The notes: generated from the letters alone by a model not told the origin. Counted from the stretch's first letter, positions 25,847 to 36,049 are shown. The stretch is DNA of 64,000 nt from Eubacterium sp. MSJ-33 (GCF_022174665.1 NZ_CP076562.1:1364001-1428000); one strand, 5' to 3'. Made by a program: numbers and translations.

Positions 25847-27670
25847 TTACATTTTTTCCTGTTTTTTTATTTCACAAATCATTACAACAAGCAGAATTAA
25901 AAATGCCGCCAGACTCCCGGCTGATCCCAGGCTGACTCCATACACGGATAAATCAAACTTCGTACTTATGCCAAGCACGGTCGTTACCGCAAGCAAGATT
26001 CCAATTAATCCCTCTCCTGCAATTAATCCGGAAGAAAACAAGATTCCATCCTGCACATATGTCTCATTTTTCTTCCGCTCATAGAACAGACGCAGCAGAC
26101 CACCAACCATGATGGCTGTCGACAAGTGGATTGGCAGATACAATCCAATAGAAAATGGCAATACCGGGATCCCGACGATTTCCACCGCAACTGCGATAAA
26201 CACACCAATCAAAATCAGGCTCCATGGAAGATAATCACCCATTACACCTTCTACAACAAGCTTCATCAACGTCGCTTGCGGTGCCGGAAGCTCCGAATCA
26301 CCGAAACTCCATGCTGCCTGCAAGAGATACAATACACCGCCGATTGCAAGCCCGGATACAGCCGCTCCAATCAGTTCCCCAACCTGCTGTTTCCACGGTG
26401 TCGCTCCAACGATAAATCCGGTTTTTAAATCCTGTGACGTATCACCTGCCATCGCCGCAACAATACAGATGACCGTTCCCATCGAAATCGCAACGGTCAT
26501 CCCCTTTAACCCGTTCTGACCGGTTAGTTTCAGCACGAAGGATGAAAGCAGCAATGTTGCGATTGCCATGCCGGATACCGGATTGTTCGAAGAGCCGACA
26601 AGACCGACCATCCGCGCACTGACGGTTGCAAAGAAGAATCCAAACACTGCAATAAAAAGTGCCATCGGTACAGACAGCCGGATCTGCGGCATCACGCACA
26701 GGATCAATAAGATTGCCACGATTCCAATAATCACATACCGCATTGGAATATCTCGCTCCGTCCGTTCCTTTCCCGCACTTCCGTAACCACGCACCGCCTT
26801 GCGGAAAGTCGTCACGATCAGCGGCAGCGTCTTTACAAGACTGATGATTCCTCCTGCCGCAACTGCTCCGGCTCCAATATAGCGGATATAGTTTCCCCAC
26901 AACTCCCATGTGGATAATGTCTCTATCGCCTTTGTTGCCGGAAACAGGATATTAGCACCTCCAACCAGTACAAATGCAGGCATCAGCACAAGCCAGCCAA
27001 GCACAGCCCCGCTCAAGAGATACGAAGAAACTCGTGCACCGCAGATATATCCTACACCGACCAATGCCGGGAGTACATCAATACCAAAGCCTGCTCCGCG
27101 CAGCTTCCGGCTTTTAAAATCCACTTCACTCGGAAACAGCTTCAATCCATCTGCTAAGAATTTATAGATGGTTGCTGCGAGCAATCCTTTTAATACCTTC
27201 TTCGCTTTTTCGCCGCCCTCTTCTCCCGCAAGCAATACCTTCGAACAGGCAGTTCCTTCAGGGTATGGCAGACGTCCGTGTTCTTCCACGATTAATGCAT
27301 GGCGAAGAGGTACCATGAAAAGCACGCCAAGCAAACCGCCACTTATGGCAAGCATCGCAATCGTAAAAAAAGACGGCATTGCCGTGCCATGCTCCTTCGC
27401 CCACATAAACAGTGCCGGAAGTGTAAAGATCGCGCCTGCCGCCAGTGATTCTCCTGCGGAACCAATCGTCTGTACCATGTTATTTTCCAGAATCGAATCC
27501 CGTTTTAACAGCAAACGCACGATTCCCATCGAGATCACGGCTGCCGGGATGGATGCCGATACTGTCATACCGACACGTAATCCCAGATAAGCATTCGCCC
27601 CTCCAAATATAACAGCAAGCAGCACCCCTAAAATAAAGGATGTCGGTGTAAATTCCATTGTTTTCTTCAT
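25847..27670 (-). CDS. OPT-family transporter (oligopeptide or metal-chelate uptake)
   Basis: The 607-residue membrane protein has about 14 hydrophobic helices. It carries the OPT signature segments SFILGVLLAVIFGGANAYLG near the N-terminus and YPEGTACSKVL. Bacterial members take up small peptides or metal-chelate complexes. It stands alone, with promoter regions on both sides, and the substrate is not predictable. Confidence 0.88.
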   Translation of the reverse strand: MKKTMEFTPTSFILGVLLAVIFGGANAYLGLRVGMTVSASIPAAVISMGIVRLLLKRDSILENNMVQTIGSAGESLAAGAIFTLPALFMWAKEHGTAMPSFFTIAMLAISGGLLGVLFMVPLRHALIVEEHGRLPYPEGTACSKVLLAGEEGGEKAKKVLKGLLAATIYKFLADGLKLFPSEVDFKSRKLRGAGFGIDVLPALVGVGYICGARVSSYLLSGAVLGWLVLMPAFVLVGGANILFPATKAIETLSTWELWGNYIRYIGAGAVAAGGIISLVKTLPLIVTTFRKAVRGYGSAGKERTERDIPMRYVIIGIVAILLILCVMPQIRLSVPMALFIAVFGFFFATVSARMVGLVGSSNNPVSGMAIATLLLSSFVLKLTGQNGLKGMTVAISMGTVICIVAAMAGDTSQDLKTGFIVGATPWKQQVGELIGAAVSGLAIGGVLYLLQAAWSFGDSELPAPQATLMKLVVEGVMGDYLPWSLILIGVFIAVAVEIVGIPVLPFSIGLYLPIHLSTAIMVGGLLRLFYERKKNETYVQDGILFSSGLIAGEGLIGILLAVTTVLGISTKFDLSVYGVSLGSAGSLAAFLILLVVMICEIKKQEKM

Positions 27671-27737
27671 TGTCTGTTTCTCCCTATTTTTTCTTCTTCA
27701 CAAATACAGTTTTTCCTATTTTTTCTGCATACATACA

Positions 27738-27767
27738 TTGACTTTTTCCATCCTTCTTATGTATAAT
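27738..27767 (+). promoter_or_regulatory. Sigma-A promoter of the cytidylate-kinase-like gene
   Basis: TTGACT (27738-27743) and TATAAT (27762-27767) are separated by 18 bases, 57 bases before the ATG of the plus-strand kinase gene. Confidence 0.75.
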
Positions 27768-27824
27768 TATGGATAGAAAACGCAAAAGACAGACTCATTT
27801 CGCGACAGAAGGGAGCGTATATTT

Positions 27825-28424
27825 ATGAACAAACAGGTCATTATTTCAATCGGACGAGAATATGGAAGTGGCGGACATGTGATTGCTGAAATGATTGCCA
27901 AGCATTACAACATCCCACTTTATGACAGAAACATTTTAGACGAGCTTTCTAAGGAAACCGGAAATTCTTACGATGTCTATAAAAAGTACGATGAAAAGCC
28001 AGCCAATCCATTTATAACAAGAACGGTTCTGGGACAATCGAATTCCGTAGAAAAAATCATAGCAGAAATGCAGTTTAATTTTCTAAAGGAAAAGGCAAAA
28101 AGTGGTGAGTCCTATGTTGTGCTCGGTCGTTGTGCAGAAGATATCCTGCAAGACAACAAGGGACTGATTTCCATCTTCCTGGTTGGTGATACCGATGTGA
28201 AGCAACAACGAATCATGGAAGTCAATCATGTATCTGCAGAAGAGGCACTCACAAAGATGAAACGCCACGATAAAAGCCGGAAACAGTACCACAATTCCTT
28301 CTCTTCCGGCAAATGGGGAGATTCCCGCTACTATGATGTCTGCATCAACACAAGCCGTCTGGGACTGAAAGCTTCTGCGGAAGAACTGATTCGCTATATT
28401 GATGCCAGAGTGGCAGCCATGTAA
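27825..28424 (+). CDS. Cytidylate kinase-like family protein
   Basis: The 199-residue P-loop protein begins QVIISIGREYGSGGHVIAE, where the GREYGSGG loop is the family's variant nucleotide site, and contains VVLGRCAED and the lid-like segment RHDKSRKQY. Members of this widespread clostridial family resemble Cmk but stand apart from it, and their substrate is not settled. GAAGGGAG precedes the ATG. Confidence 0.8.
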   Translation: MNKQVIISIGREYGSGGHVIAEMIAKHYNIPLYDRNILDELSKETGNSYDVYKKYDEKPANPFITRTVLGQSNSVEKIIAEMQFNFLKEKAKSGESYVVLGRCAEDILQDNKGLISIFLVGDTDVKQQRIMEVNHVSAEEALTKMKRHDKSRKQYHNSFSSGKWGDSRYYDVCINTSRLGLKASAEELIRYIDARVAAM

Positions 28425-28476
28425 TATATCTTACGGCATTCAATCATTTCTATCAACAGAATATAAAAATAAAGAG

Positions 28477-28513
28477 AAATCCGGACCATGGGCACTCCCC
28501 ATTGTCCGGATTT
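28477..28513. terminator. Bidirectional intrinsic terminator
   Basis: AAATCCGGAC pairs with GTCCGGATTT, with T-runs on both strands. It separates the convergent kinase and P-type ATPase genes. Confidence 0.88.
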
Positions 28514-28533
28514 TTCTTTTTATCATTCGTTAA

Positions 28534-30915
28534 TTATCTGCGAAGTCTGCGTTTTTGTTTGTATCCTGTGTACCGGCGTTTTCTCTCATAATATGCCCGT
28601 AACTTTTCTGCAACCAGAGTAAGATACCGGAATAAGGATTCCGCTGCAAATCCGAACACAACCATCAACAATATACACCGGTTTGACATATCACTTAGTG
28701 CAAACAGCTTCTTCAGGAATATCCCGGAGAATACAAGTCCGAATATATTCAGGAAGATCACGCCGTACTTCATCTTATTGAGCGGTTCGCTGATCTTAAA
28801 TAAAATCATAAATCCAACAACCGACAAAACCAGTGTTGAGGCTGTCGCCACACTCGCATCCGGAAGTCCGAATACCGATCCAAGCATGACAAGGGCTCCG
28901 ACTGCAATCACATCGGTCAGACCGCCCGGCAGTGCCTTAAGCAGCACATTCGTGATAAACCTGCCTTCAATCCGGTTCTTGTTCGGCTCTAATGCAAGCA
29001 GGAATCCCGGTGCGCCGATTGTGAACATACTGATCAAGGATACCTGCGCCGGTTCAAGCGGATATGTGATCATCAAAACCATCGAGAATACTGCCATCAA
29101 CAGAGAAAATATATTCTTTACAAGGAACAAACTCGCTGACCGCTGTACGTTATTAACGACACGCCTTCCTTCATACACAACATCCGGCATATGTGCAAAA
29201 TCCGAATCCAGCAATACAACCTGTGCTGCCTGCGCTGCTGCCTCACTTCCCGATGCCATCGCCACGCTACAGTCTGCATCCTTCATCGCTAAAATATCAT
29301 TGACACCATCCCCGGTCATCGCAACTGTATGTCCTTTGATCTGCAATGCCTTCACAAGCTTCTGTTTCTGCTTCGGTGTCACACGTCCAAAGACCGTGTA
29401 CTGCTCGACCGCATCCCTAAGCTTCGCCGCTGTATCAAGTGTAGTCGCATCCACGTAATTCTCTGCGCCCAGGATTCCTGCCTGCAGCGCAACCTCAGAA
29501 ACTGTTCCCGGATTATCACCGGAGATAACCTTGATTGCCACGCCCTGATCGTTAAAATATTCGAATGTCTGCTTCGCATTTGCCCGGATCGGGTTCGCAA
29601 GCACGACAAATCCAAGTGGAATCACTTCTTCGGTAAGTCCATGCTTTAAATCGGTTCCTGCATATTTCGCAAAAATCAGGACACGGTCACCGGTTTTTGT
29701 GAAGGTTGAAATTTCTTTTTCCACGGTTGCATACGCATCACCCATGACAAATTCCGGCGCCCCTAATATATACGTTCCCTCGGTAAATACGATTGCACCG
29801 TATTTCGTCGTCGAAGAAAACGGATACCGTTCCACAACGGTCCGGCTTGGTGCCACACTCTCATTTCCGGCAAATGTCCGAAGCGCCTGCATCGTTGCAT
29901 TGTTGTCGTTCGATGCAAGGGTATAATCCACAAGTAATTCCTGCAATTCCTCCGGTGTGTGCAGTAAATTTTTTCCATTCTTGCTACATATGATCTGCTT
30001 GACATTCATCGTCGGCTCGGTGATCGTACCGGTCTTATCCACGCACAGCACATCGACACGCGCAAGTGCTTCGATGCTCTTCATATCATGCAGCAGCACC
30101 TTCCGGCTGGCAAGCTTCATGGTGCTGAGAGCCAGTGCGATTGTCGTAAGTAAATATAATCCCTCCGGGATCATACCGATGATCGCCGCAACCGTTGCTG
30201 TCACACTCCGCCGGATCGTCTCGTGGTTGATAAAATGGCTCTGATAAAACAGTAGAAGTCCAATTGGGATGATAACGATACCAACCCATTTGACGATCTG
30301 GTTGATTGAGCGGATCATCTCGGACTGCTCGCCGCTTCCCATCGTCTTTGCTTCCTGTGAGAGCTTCGCGATGTAGGATTCATTTCCGACGTGCGTGAGT
30401 TCGGCATGGCATTGTCCCGATACGACAAAGCTTCCTGAGAACAGTTCGTCGCCGGGATTTTTCTCTACCTCGTCCGCTTCTCCGGTAAGCAGCGATTCAT
30501 TGACCTGCACGTTTCCTTCCACAACGACTGCATCTGCGCAGATCTGGTTGCCCGCCTCCAAGATGATCTCATCATCCTGTACGAGCTGTTCGGTTTCAAT
30601 CTTCTGCTTCACGCCGTCCCGCACGACGATGGCGTGCGGTGCATTCAGCAGGTTCATCTTGTCCAGTGTCCGCTTCGCGCGGATCTCCTGTATAATTCCA
30701 ATCAATGTATTGCCGATGACGATCGGCAGGAAGGTCAGGTTCCGGAAGGAACCGACCAGACAGAGTAAGACCGTAATGATCAAAAAGATCAGGTTAAAAT
30801 ATGTGAATGTATTGGAGACGATAATCTCCTTCGTTGTTTTATCGGTAGACAGGTCGCTCTCGTTCGTTAGTCCCTGATCGATCCGCTCCTGTACTTGTTG
30901 CTGCGTAAGTCCCAT
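28534..30915 (-). CDS. P-type cation-translocating ATPase (CtpE-like)
   Basis: The 793-residue pump has phosphorylation site VDKTGTITEP, the helix motif MIPEGLYLLT and hinge MTGDGVNDILAMKDADCSVAM. The PEGL motif and lack of a CPC site place it with P2-like Ca2+/Mg2+-type pumps, close to the CtpE group, not with heavy-metal pumps. The ATG at 30915 is used because AAGGAGAAG lies before it. A long inverted repeat lies directly upstream. Confidence 0.87.
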   Translation of the reverse strand: MGLTQQQVQERIDQGLTNESDLSTDKTTKEIIVSNTFTYFNLIFLIITVLLCLVGSFRNLTFLPIVIGNTLIGIIQEIRAKRTLDKMNLLNAPHAIVVRDGVKQKIETEQLVQDDEIILEAGNQICADAVVVEGNVQVNESLLTGEADEVEKNPGDELFSGSFVVSGQCHAELTHVGNESYIAKLSQEAKTMGSGEQSEMIRSINQIVKWVGIVIIPIGLLLFYQSHFINHETIRRSVTATVAAIIGMIPEGLYLLTTIALALSTMKLASRKVLLHDMKSIEALARVDVLCVDKTGTITEPTMNVKQIICSKNGKNLLHTPEELQELLVDYTLASNDNNATMQALRTFAGNESVAPSRTVVERYPFSSTTKYGAIVFTEGTYILGAPEFVMGDAYATVEKEISTFTKTGDRVLIFAKYAGTDLKHGLTEEVIPLGFVVLANPIRANAKQTFEYFNDQGVAIKVISGDNPGTVSEVALQAGILGAENYVDATTLDTAAKLRDAVEQYTVFGRVTPKQKQKLVKALQIKGHTVAMTGDGVNDILAMKDADCSVAMASGSEAAAQAAQVVLLDSDFAHMPDVVYEGRRVVNNVQRSASLFLVKNIFSLLMAVFSMVLMITYPLEPAQVSLISMFTIGAPGFLLALEPNKNRIEGRFITNVLLKALPGGLTDVIAVGALVMLGSVFGLPDASVATASTLVLSVVGFMILFKISEPLNKMKYGVIFLNIFGLVFSGIFLKKLFALSDMSNRCILLMVVFGFAAESLFRYLTLVAEKLRAYYERKRRYTGYKQKRRLRR

Positions 30916-30930
30916 AATCTTCTCCTTTTT

Positions 30931-31067
30931 GAAAATACCCTTGCTGCATCCTGCAATCTGATTCTGTATAGTATATTCCTGCAACTATGTTTGCATATGC
31001 ATATCCCAAACATAGTTGCAGGAATTACACATACAGAACCAGATTGCAATATACTTTTCGTATTTTC
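30931..31067. repeat. 137-nt long inverted repeat upstream of the P-type ATPase
   Basis: Left arm 30931-31001 and right arm up to 31067 are inverted copies. The inner 40 bases of each arm are about 85 percent complementary (TGCAATCTG at the edges and TTCCTGCAACTATGTTT at the core), and the outer ends match as GAAAATAC/GTATTTTC. The loop is only about 15 bases. It ends 15 bases before the ATPase start. It could be a MITE or a structured leader. Confidence 0.8.
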
Positions 31068-31150
31068 AACTCTTCTTATGCCTTAATTCTATATACTTTC
31101 CAAATTATTACATATGATAGCACAGGAGATTTGCTGAAACAACGCAAATT

Positions 31151-32473
31151 CTATGAACTTTTGGTGAATCTTAGGAAACGGCGGTACAACAAAAATCCGG
31201 CAATCGATGTAATAATATCCGTAACCGGAAATGTCAGCCAGAAGAAGTTTAGCCCGATTCTTGAAAATGCATACCCAAGCGGCACAAATAAAAATACCGT
31301 TCTTACCACCGTAAGCATACTGCTTGTAAACGCCTTTCCAACCGCCTGAAAGAACACCGGAAATGTCAGCGATGTCACAAGCGGAATAAAGCTCACCGCA
31401 ATGATACGGAATGCCACCTTCCCGATACGGATCACTTCTGCGTCATGCGAGAATACATGCAGCATCTGTCCCGGTATCAGTTCAAAGCAAAGCACGCCAA
31501 GCATCATCAGTGACATTCCATACACAAGTGCCAGCGATAATGTTTTCTTGCAACGGTCGATCTTCATCGTCGCATAGTTGTAACTTAAAATTGGAACGAT
31601 GCAGGTCTGCATCGCCCCAAGCGGGATGAAGAAAAACGCCTGCCATTTGTAATAAAGTCCAAGTACTGTCACCGCCTGATCAGAGAAGGTTGCAAGTACC
31701 ATATTGAGACCAAATATATAGAACGTGTACGCAGACTGCATCAGGATATTCGGGATTCCCATCTTATAAATCTTGCGGATATCCGGCAGATATACAGATA
31801 ACGCCGGCGACCTCCGGAATCCTCTGCGCATGACGATCAGCGCCGCTACGATCTGACCAACGACGGTTGCTGCCGCAGCACCTGCGATTCCCATCTTCGG
31901 CAATCCAAACATACCAAAGATCAGAAGCGGATCTAGTACGATGTTTGTAACCGCACCAGCAATCTGCGCGATCATGGGCGTCTTCATATCGCCGTTTGCC
32001 TGCAGAATCTTCGTCCAGATACTCTCCAGAAAAAGTCCAAAAGAAAAGACGCATACAATCCGTCCATACATCACAACTTCTTTGATTACTTCTGCGGACT
32101 CCGTCGACATCTTCGCGTACGCTGGCATAAAGAAGTAACAGAACACAGCGAATACTGTCCACATAAGCAGAGAAAGCGGCGTTCCGATCCCACCGATCTC
32201 GTCCGCCTTTTCATCCTCAGACAAGCCTAAGTAATGCGCCATACACGTATTGATACCAACGCCGGTTCCCACCGCAAATGCGATCATCAGAAGCTGGATT
32301 GGATAGATGATGGATAGCGCAGTCAGTCCGCTCTCGGAATACCGCCCGACAAAGAAGCTGTCCACAATGTTATAAAGTGCCTGTATCAGCTGCGCCAGCA
32401 TCACAGGCGGTGCCATCTTCCATAGTATTTTACTGATTTTCTCTGTACCAAACATCTGGCTGTCTTGTTTCAT
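31151..32473 (-). CDS. MATE-family multidrug/cation efflux transporter
   Basis: The 440-residue protein has 12 hydrophobic helices in two repeats of the MATE fold, with PPVMLAQLIQALYNIVDSFFVG at the first helix. Such carriers use a sodium or proton gradient to export cationic drugs or metabolites. It begins three bases after the dtd stop codon, so the two are co-transcribed. Confidence 0.88.
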   Translation of the reverse strand: MKQDSQMFGTEKISKILWKMAPPVMLAQLIQALYNIVDSFFVGRYSESGLTALSIIYPIQLLMIAFAVGTGVGINTCMAHYLGLSEDEKADEIGGIGTPLSLLMWTVFAVFCYFFMPAYAKMSTESAEVIKEVVMYGRIVCVFSFGLFLESIWTKILQANGDMKTPMIAQIAGAVTNIVLDPLLIFGMFGLPKMGIAGAAAATVVGQIVAALIVMRRGFRRSPALSVYLPDIRKIYKMGIPNILMQSAYTFYIFGLNMVLATFSDQAVTVLGLYYKWQAFFFIPLGAMQTCIVPILSYNYATMKIDRCKKTLSLALVYGMSLMMLGVLCFELIPGQMLHVFSHDAEVIRIGKVAFRIIAVSFIPLVTSLTFPVFFQAVGKAFTSSMLTVVRTVFLFVPLGYAFSRIGLNFFWLTFPVTDIITSIAGFLLYRRFLRFTKSS

Positions 32474-32476
32474 GTT

Positions 32477-32923
32477 TTACCATTCCTCGCTGTCCCACAA
32501 GATTGTGAATGGTCCATCGTTCTCCAGCTCTACCTTCATGTCGGCGCCAAAGCTTCCACATTCTACTTTTCCAAATGTCTCCACGCACTTCGCCTTGAAA
32601 TACTCATACATCTCCTCAGCAAAGTCCGGTGCCCCCGCCTTGACAAAGCTTGGTCGGTTTCCTTTCTTGCAGTCCGCATATAATGTGAACTGGGATACGA
32701 CCAGCACTTCTCCACCTACATCGATAATTGACAGGTTCGTCTTGCCCTCTTCGTCTGCAAAGATCCGGAGGGTTGAAAGCTTCTTCACATAGCGGTCCGC
32801 CATCTCCTTTGTATCTCCCTCTGCCACACCGAGCAGAAGCAGATAGCCCTTGCCGATGCTTCCGATTGTCTCTCCATCTACTTTTACGGATGCGTGATTG
32901 ACACGCTGTATTACAATTCGCAT
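32477..32923 (-). CDS. dtd: D-aminoacyl-tRNA deacylase
   Basis: This 148-residue cytoplasmic proofreading enzyme hydrolyses D-amino acids from t[20 protein letters not shown] at the start, the SQFTLYAD active-site segment and the C-terminal [11 protein letters not shown] are diagnostic. The ATG at 32923 follows CAGGAGAAA. A longer in-frame reading to 33007 has no ribosome site. Confidence 0.95.
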   Translation of the reverse strand: MRIVIQRVNHASVKVDGETIGSIGKGYLLLLGVAEGDTKEMADRYVKKLSTLRIFADEEGKTNLSIIDVGGEVLVVSQFTLYADCKKGNRPSFVKAGAPDFAEEMYEYFKAKCVETFGKVECGSFGADMKVELENDGPFTILWDSEEW

Positions 32924-33070
32924 GATTTTTCTCCTGTTGTTCTTGTTTAATTTTTCGACAGAAATCAGATATTCTATTTTGTTGTTATCTGTCTCTGTTT
33001 CCGTCAAGTAACCCTATTATACATATGCTTTTTCCTTGTTTCAACCATGTTTTTCTTTCTCTTTTTTTCC

Positions 33071-33430
33071 CTTGGAGCAATCTTCCGGTTTTGCACACTT
33101 CTGCTCCTACCCGCTTGCTTTCCTTTTCCTTCCACTTGGAGTAATCTTCCGGTTTAACCCACTTCTGCTCCTACCCGCTTGCTTTCCTTTTCCTTCCACT
33201 TGGAGTAATCTTCCGGTTTAACCCACTTCTGCTCCAACCCGCTTGCTTTCCTATTCTTCCCTCTTGGAGCAATCTTCCGGTTTTGCACACTTTTGCTCCA
33301 ACCCGCTTGCTTTCCTATTCTTCCCTCTTGGAGCAATCTTCCGATTTTGTACACTTTTGCCCCAATTTACCAGCTCCCGCAACTTCACCCATTGGAGCAA
33401 ATTTTCTATTTTAGGAAAATTCCCCCAATC
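33071..33430. repeat. 64-bp non-coding tandem repeat, five full copies
   Basis: Copies begin at 33071, 33135, 33199, 33263 and 33327, exactly 64 bases apart, with a decayed sixth at 33391. Most units hold a 6-bp inverted pair, GGAGCA ... TGCTCC, around about 24 bases. The period is not a multiple of three and no start or ribosome site fits, so it is not coding. It fills the gap between dtd and the DUF6512 gene. Confidence 0.92.
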
Positions 33431-33531
33431 CACGCATATACTTTCTCAGGACATAGTATAAATTTCCAAAAAATCCATAAACTATATACATATCTGCATA
33501 ATCTGATTAAATCAAGAAAGGACAAACCAAC

Positions 33532-34032
33532 ATGAAATTCAAAACCAACGCCATCCGCTTTCTCTTTATCTCCATCCTCGGAGTGCTGCTGCATTTCACC
33601 TATGAATGGTCGGATCAAAACCGCATCGTCGGGCTGTTCTCTGCCGTCAACGAATCCACATGGGAGCACTTAAAGCTGCTCTTCTTCCCGATGCTTCTGC
33701 TCACGCTGGTCGAGCTGTTCTCCTTCCACGAAAAAATGCCGGCAAATTACCTCTGGGCACGCACCATCGGCATCTTGTCCGGCATGATTTTCATCGTCGC
33801 AGTCTTCTATACACTGAACGGCATCCTTGGAAAAAACTACGACTGGATCAATATTGCACTATATTTTGCAGGCGTTATCTTCGCCCTCTTTGTCGAAAAT
33901 GATGTCTACCGAAATGGGAAGGCAGAAAAGCTCATCCTTTCTTCCGCGATTTTGCTCCTCTTAACCGCGGCATTTTTCACCTTTACGGAATATCCGCCAC
34001 AGCTCGGCATCTTTCAGGAAATGAGCAACTAA
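33532..34032 (+). CDS. DUF6512-type small integral membrane protein
   Basis: The 166-residue protein has five or so hydrophobic helices and the conserved block LFSAVNESTWEHLKLLFFPMLL. The family is common in Lachnospiraceae and its function is unknown. AGAAAGGAC precedes the ATG, and a terminator follows directly. Confidence 0.75.
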   Translation: MKFKTNAIRFLFISILGVLLHFTYEWSDQNRIVGLFSAVNESTWEHLKLLFFPMLLLTLVELFSFHEKMPANYLWARTIGILSGMIFIVAVFYTLNGILGKNYDWINIALYFAGVIFALFVENDVYRNGKAEKLILSSAILLLLTAAFFTFTEYPPQLGIFQEMSN

Positions 34033-34035
34033 AAA

Positions 34036-34066
34036 GTACCCGGATCACCGAATGGATCACGGGTAC
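34036..34066 (+). terminator. Hairpin after the DUF6512 gene
   Basis: GTACCCGGATC pairs with GATCACGGGTAC with one bulge. The following T-run is weak, so this is a probable but not textbook terminator. Confidence 0.6.
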
Positions 34067-34103
34067 GGTCTTGCGAATAAATTCTTAACAGAAAACGATA
34101 TTT

Positions 34104-34778
34104 TTAACGTTCCTCCTTAATCATAAGCAGGCATCCGGCAAGCAACAGAACACAGGATATCCAGATTGCATGCACGCCGATCTGCATCGAGCAAATTCCC
34201 CCGGCACCGGCACCGACTGCAAAGATCAATATGATTCCATAGTAATGCAGTGCCTTGCGAAGTGCCCCCTTCTGATGCTCCCGGATATAGACGGACAGGC
34301 TCTCGGTTCCACTTCTTAGGTTACCGATGCACATGGTGCTCGCATACCCATAGCCATTGACCTTGCGGAACGTCTGTACCTGCATCGCACAGGCAAATGA
34401 TACGAGCATCGTCGCCGCCATATTGAACTTCTGCGGCATAAACCCAACCGCTAATAAAATCAATATCTCAATCAAAACAACGATCTGCCGCCAGTGGATT
34501 TTTCTAGCATTCTTATAGGTATGTCCAATCCGTTCTGCCACAAGTACGCCAAATGCAAACGCAAGCACCGGGAACAAGTAGTGCAGTGCGCGCATCCATT
34601 CTCCCTGCATCAGATGCTGGCTCATCAGCACAACATTTCCGGTCTGTGCATTCGAGAATACACCGTTTCGCACATTGTATGTGTACGCATCCTGAAATCC
34701 ACCCGACAACGCCAAAATCGCACTTAATAAAAATGTCTCTGATGTCTGAATCTTTGCATGTCTTGATAATGTTTCCAT
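34104..34778 (-). CDS. YoaK-family (DUF1275) membrane protein
   Basis: The 224-residue protein has six hydrophobic helices and the family signature AILALSGGFQDAYTY, followed by GVFSNAQTGNVVLMS. The function of the family is not established, though transport has been proposed. AGAGGTGACT precedes tandem ATG codons. The second (34778) has the better spacing. Confidence 0.85.
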   Translation of the reverse strand: METLSRHAKIQTSETFLLSAILALSGGFQDAYTYNVRNGVFSNAQTGNVVLMSQHLMQGEWMRALHYLFPVLAFAFGVLVAERIGHTYKNARKIHWRQIVVLIEILILLAVGFMPQKFNMAATMLVSFACAMQVQTFRKVNGYGYASTMCIGNLRSGTESLSVYIREHQKGALRKALHYYGIILIFAVGAGAGGICSMQIGVHAIWISCVLLLAGCLLMIKEER

Positions 34779-34947
34779 CATAGTCACCTCTATATATTTC
34801 TCTATTAAAATATGCATGTTGTAAACAAATCTTTTGCAACTTTGTTACATTTACGATACAACTTCGATGCAATTCTACTCTATACTGCAATCAGATTCAA
34901 GAGCAGATATCATTTAACATGTATCTTTTACCAAAGGAGCAATTACT

Positions 34948-36048
34948 ATGACAACCTTAAATGTGCGGATTCACGCACTAGAACATAATATCGAAATCAT
35001 CAAAAAACTGGCTTCAGACTCCCTGATTATCGCTGTATTAAAAGGGAATGCTTACGGACTCGGTCTAAGCAAATTTGCTACCTTTCTGCAAGCTCGGGGA
35101 ATCAAAAACTTTGCAGTCACAGAATTATCTGATGCTGTAGAACTCCGCAAAAAAGGAATTTGGGGTGAAATTCTGCTTTTGACACCGCTCTATAATTCAG
35201 AAGATATCACAAATGCGATCAAATATGATATTACACTCAGTATCACGAGTGTGGAATGTGGAATGATGCTGGAAGAAACTGCTTCTTATATAAATCATTT
35301 CTGCGCACATGCACATCTGTGCATCGATACCGGTTTTGGCCGCTACGGCTTCTTATGTGAAAAAACCTCGCAGATTAGCACTATCATTAACACGGTACAT
35401 GCCATGACACATGTGCAGGTCACAGGAATTTATTCGCATTTTTACGCAGCATGTTGTAAGAATGAACGCTTTGTCAAAAAACAATTTGAAGATTTTAACA
35501 ACCTTTGTACAACCCTCACGGACGCAGGGATTCCACTTGGGATACGTCATATCTCTTCCTCTTCCTCCCTCGTCCGTTTTCCGTATATGAATCTGGATGC
35601 TGTCCGCGTTGGCTCTGCATTTCTCGGTCGCCTCGCTGTTTCAAATCCATATGGCTTTGAAAATGTATGCGACCTGACTGCGCGTGTAGACGACGTGTAC
35701 CAGTTGCCTGCCGGTCACAACATCGGCTACGGCAAATCCTGCCGTCTGTCGAAAGCGTCTACAACCGCCGTTGTGTCAGCCGGATATTTCCATGGGCTTG
35801 GCATGACACGCGAAGTAACCGCAAAACGGCCCTCCCCGCTCCAGTTACTTCACCTCTGCAAACGTGCCTGCTTACAGAAAAAGCAAACGGCAGAGTTTGA
35901 AGGCCAAACTCTGCCAGTCCTTGGTCAGATCAGTATGAATTCGTGCATCCTTGATGTATCCAAAACGCCCATTTCCATCGGCGATTTCGTGACCTTTCGA
36001 ATCAATCCGCTCTTCGTAAATTCCGCGGTTCCACGGGTATACTGTTAG
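34948..36048 (+). CDS. alr: Alanine racemase
   Basis: The 366-residue PLP enzyme interconverts L- and D-alanine for the cell wall. The PLP lysine lies in AVLKGNAYGLG near residue 35, and the second catalytic residue, Tyr, in NIGYGKSCRLSK. AGYFHGLG and GQISMNSCILDV match the C-terminal barrel domain. The ATG at 34948 follows AAAGGAGC. A broad-specificity or Ser-type racemase (VanT-like) is possible, but no membrane domain is attached. Confidence 0.88.
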   Translation: MTTLNVRIHALEHNIEIIKKLASDSLIIAVLKGNAYGLGLSKFATFLQARGIKNFAVTELSDAVELRKKGIWGEILLLTPLYNSEDITNAIKYDITLSITSVECGMMLEETASYINHFCAHAHLCIDTGFGRYGFLCEKTSQISTIINTVHAMTHVQVTGIYSHFYAACCKNERFVKKQFEDFNNLCTTLTDAGIPLGIRHISSSSSLVRFPYMNLDAVRVGSAFLGRLAVSNPYGFENVCDLTARVDDVYQLPAGHNIGYGKSCRLSKASTTAVVSAGYFHGLGMTREVTAKRPSPLQLLHLCKRACLQKKQTAEFEGQTLPVLGQISMNSCILDVSKTPISIGDFVTFRINPLFVNSAVPRVYC

Positions 36049-36049
36049 A

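Noticed and set aside
28778-29458. 226-codon plus-strand open frame
   Set aside because: It lies antisense to the P-type ATPase core motifs and has a Ser/Thr-rich shadow composition.
33071-33430. CRISPR array (repeat period near 64-66 bases)
   Set aside because: The would-be spacers are almost identical from unit to unit and no cas gene is present, so it is a simple tandem repeat.
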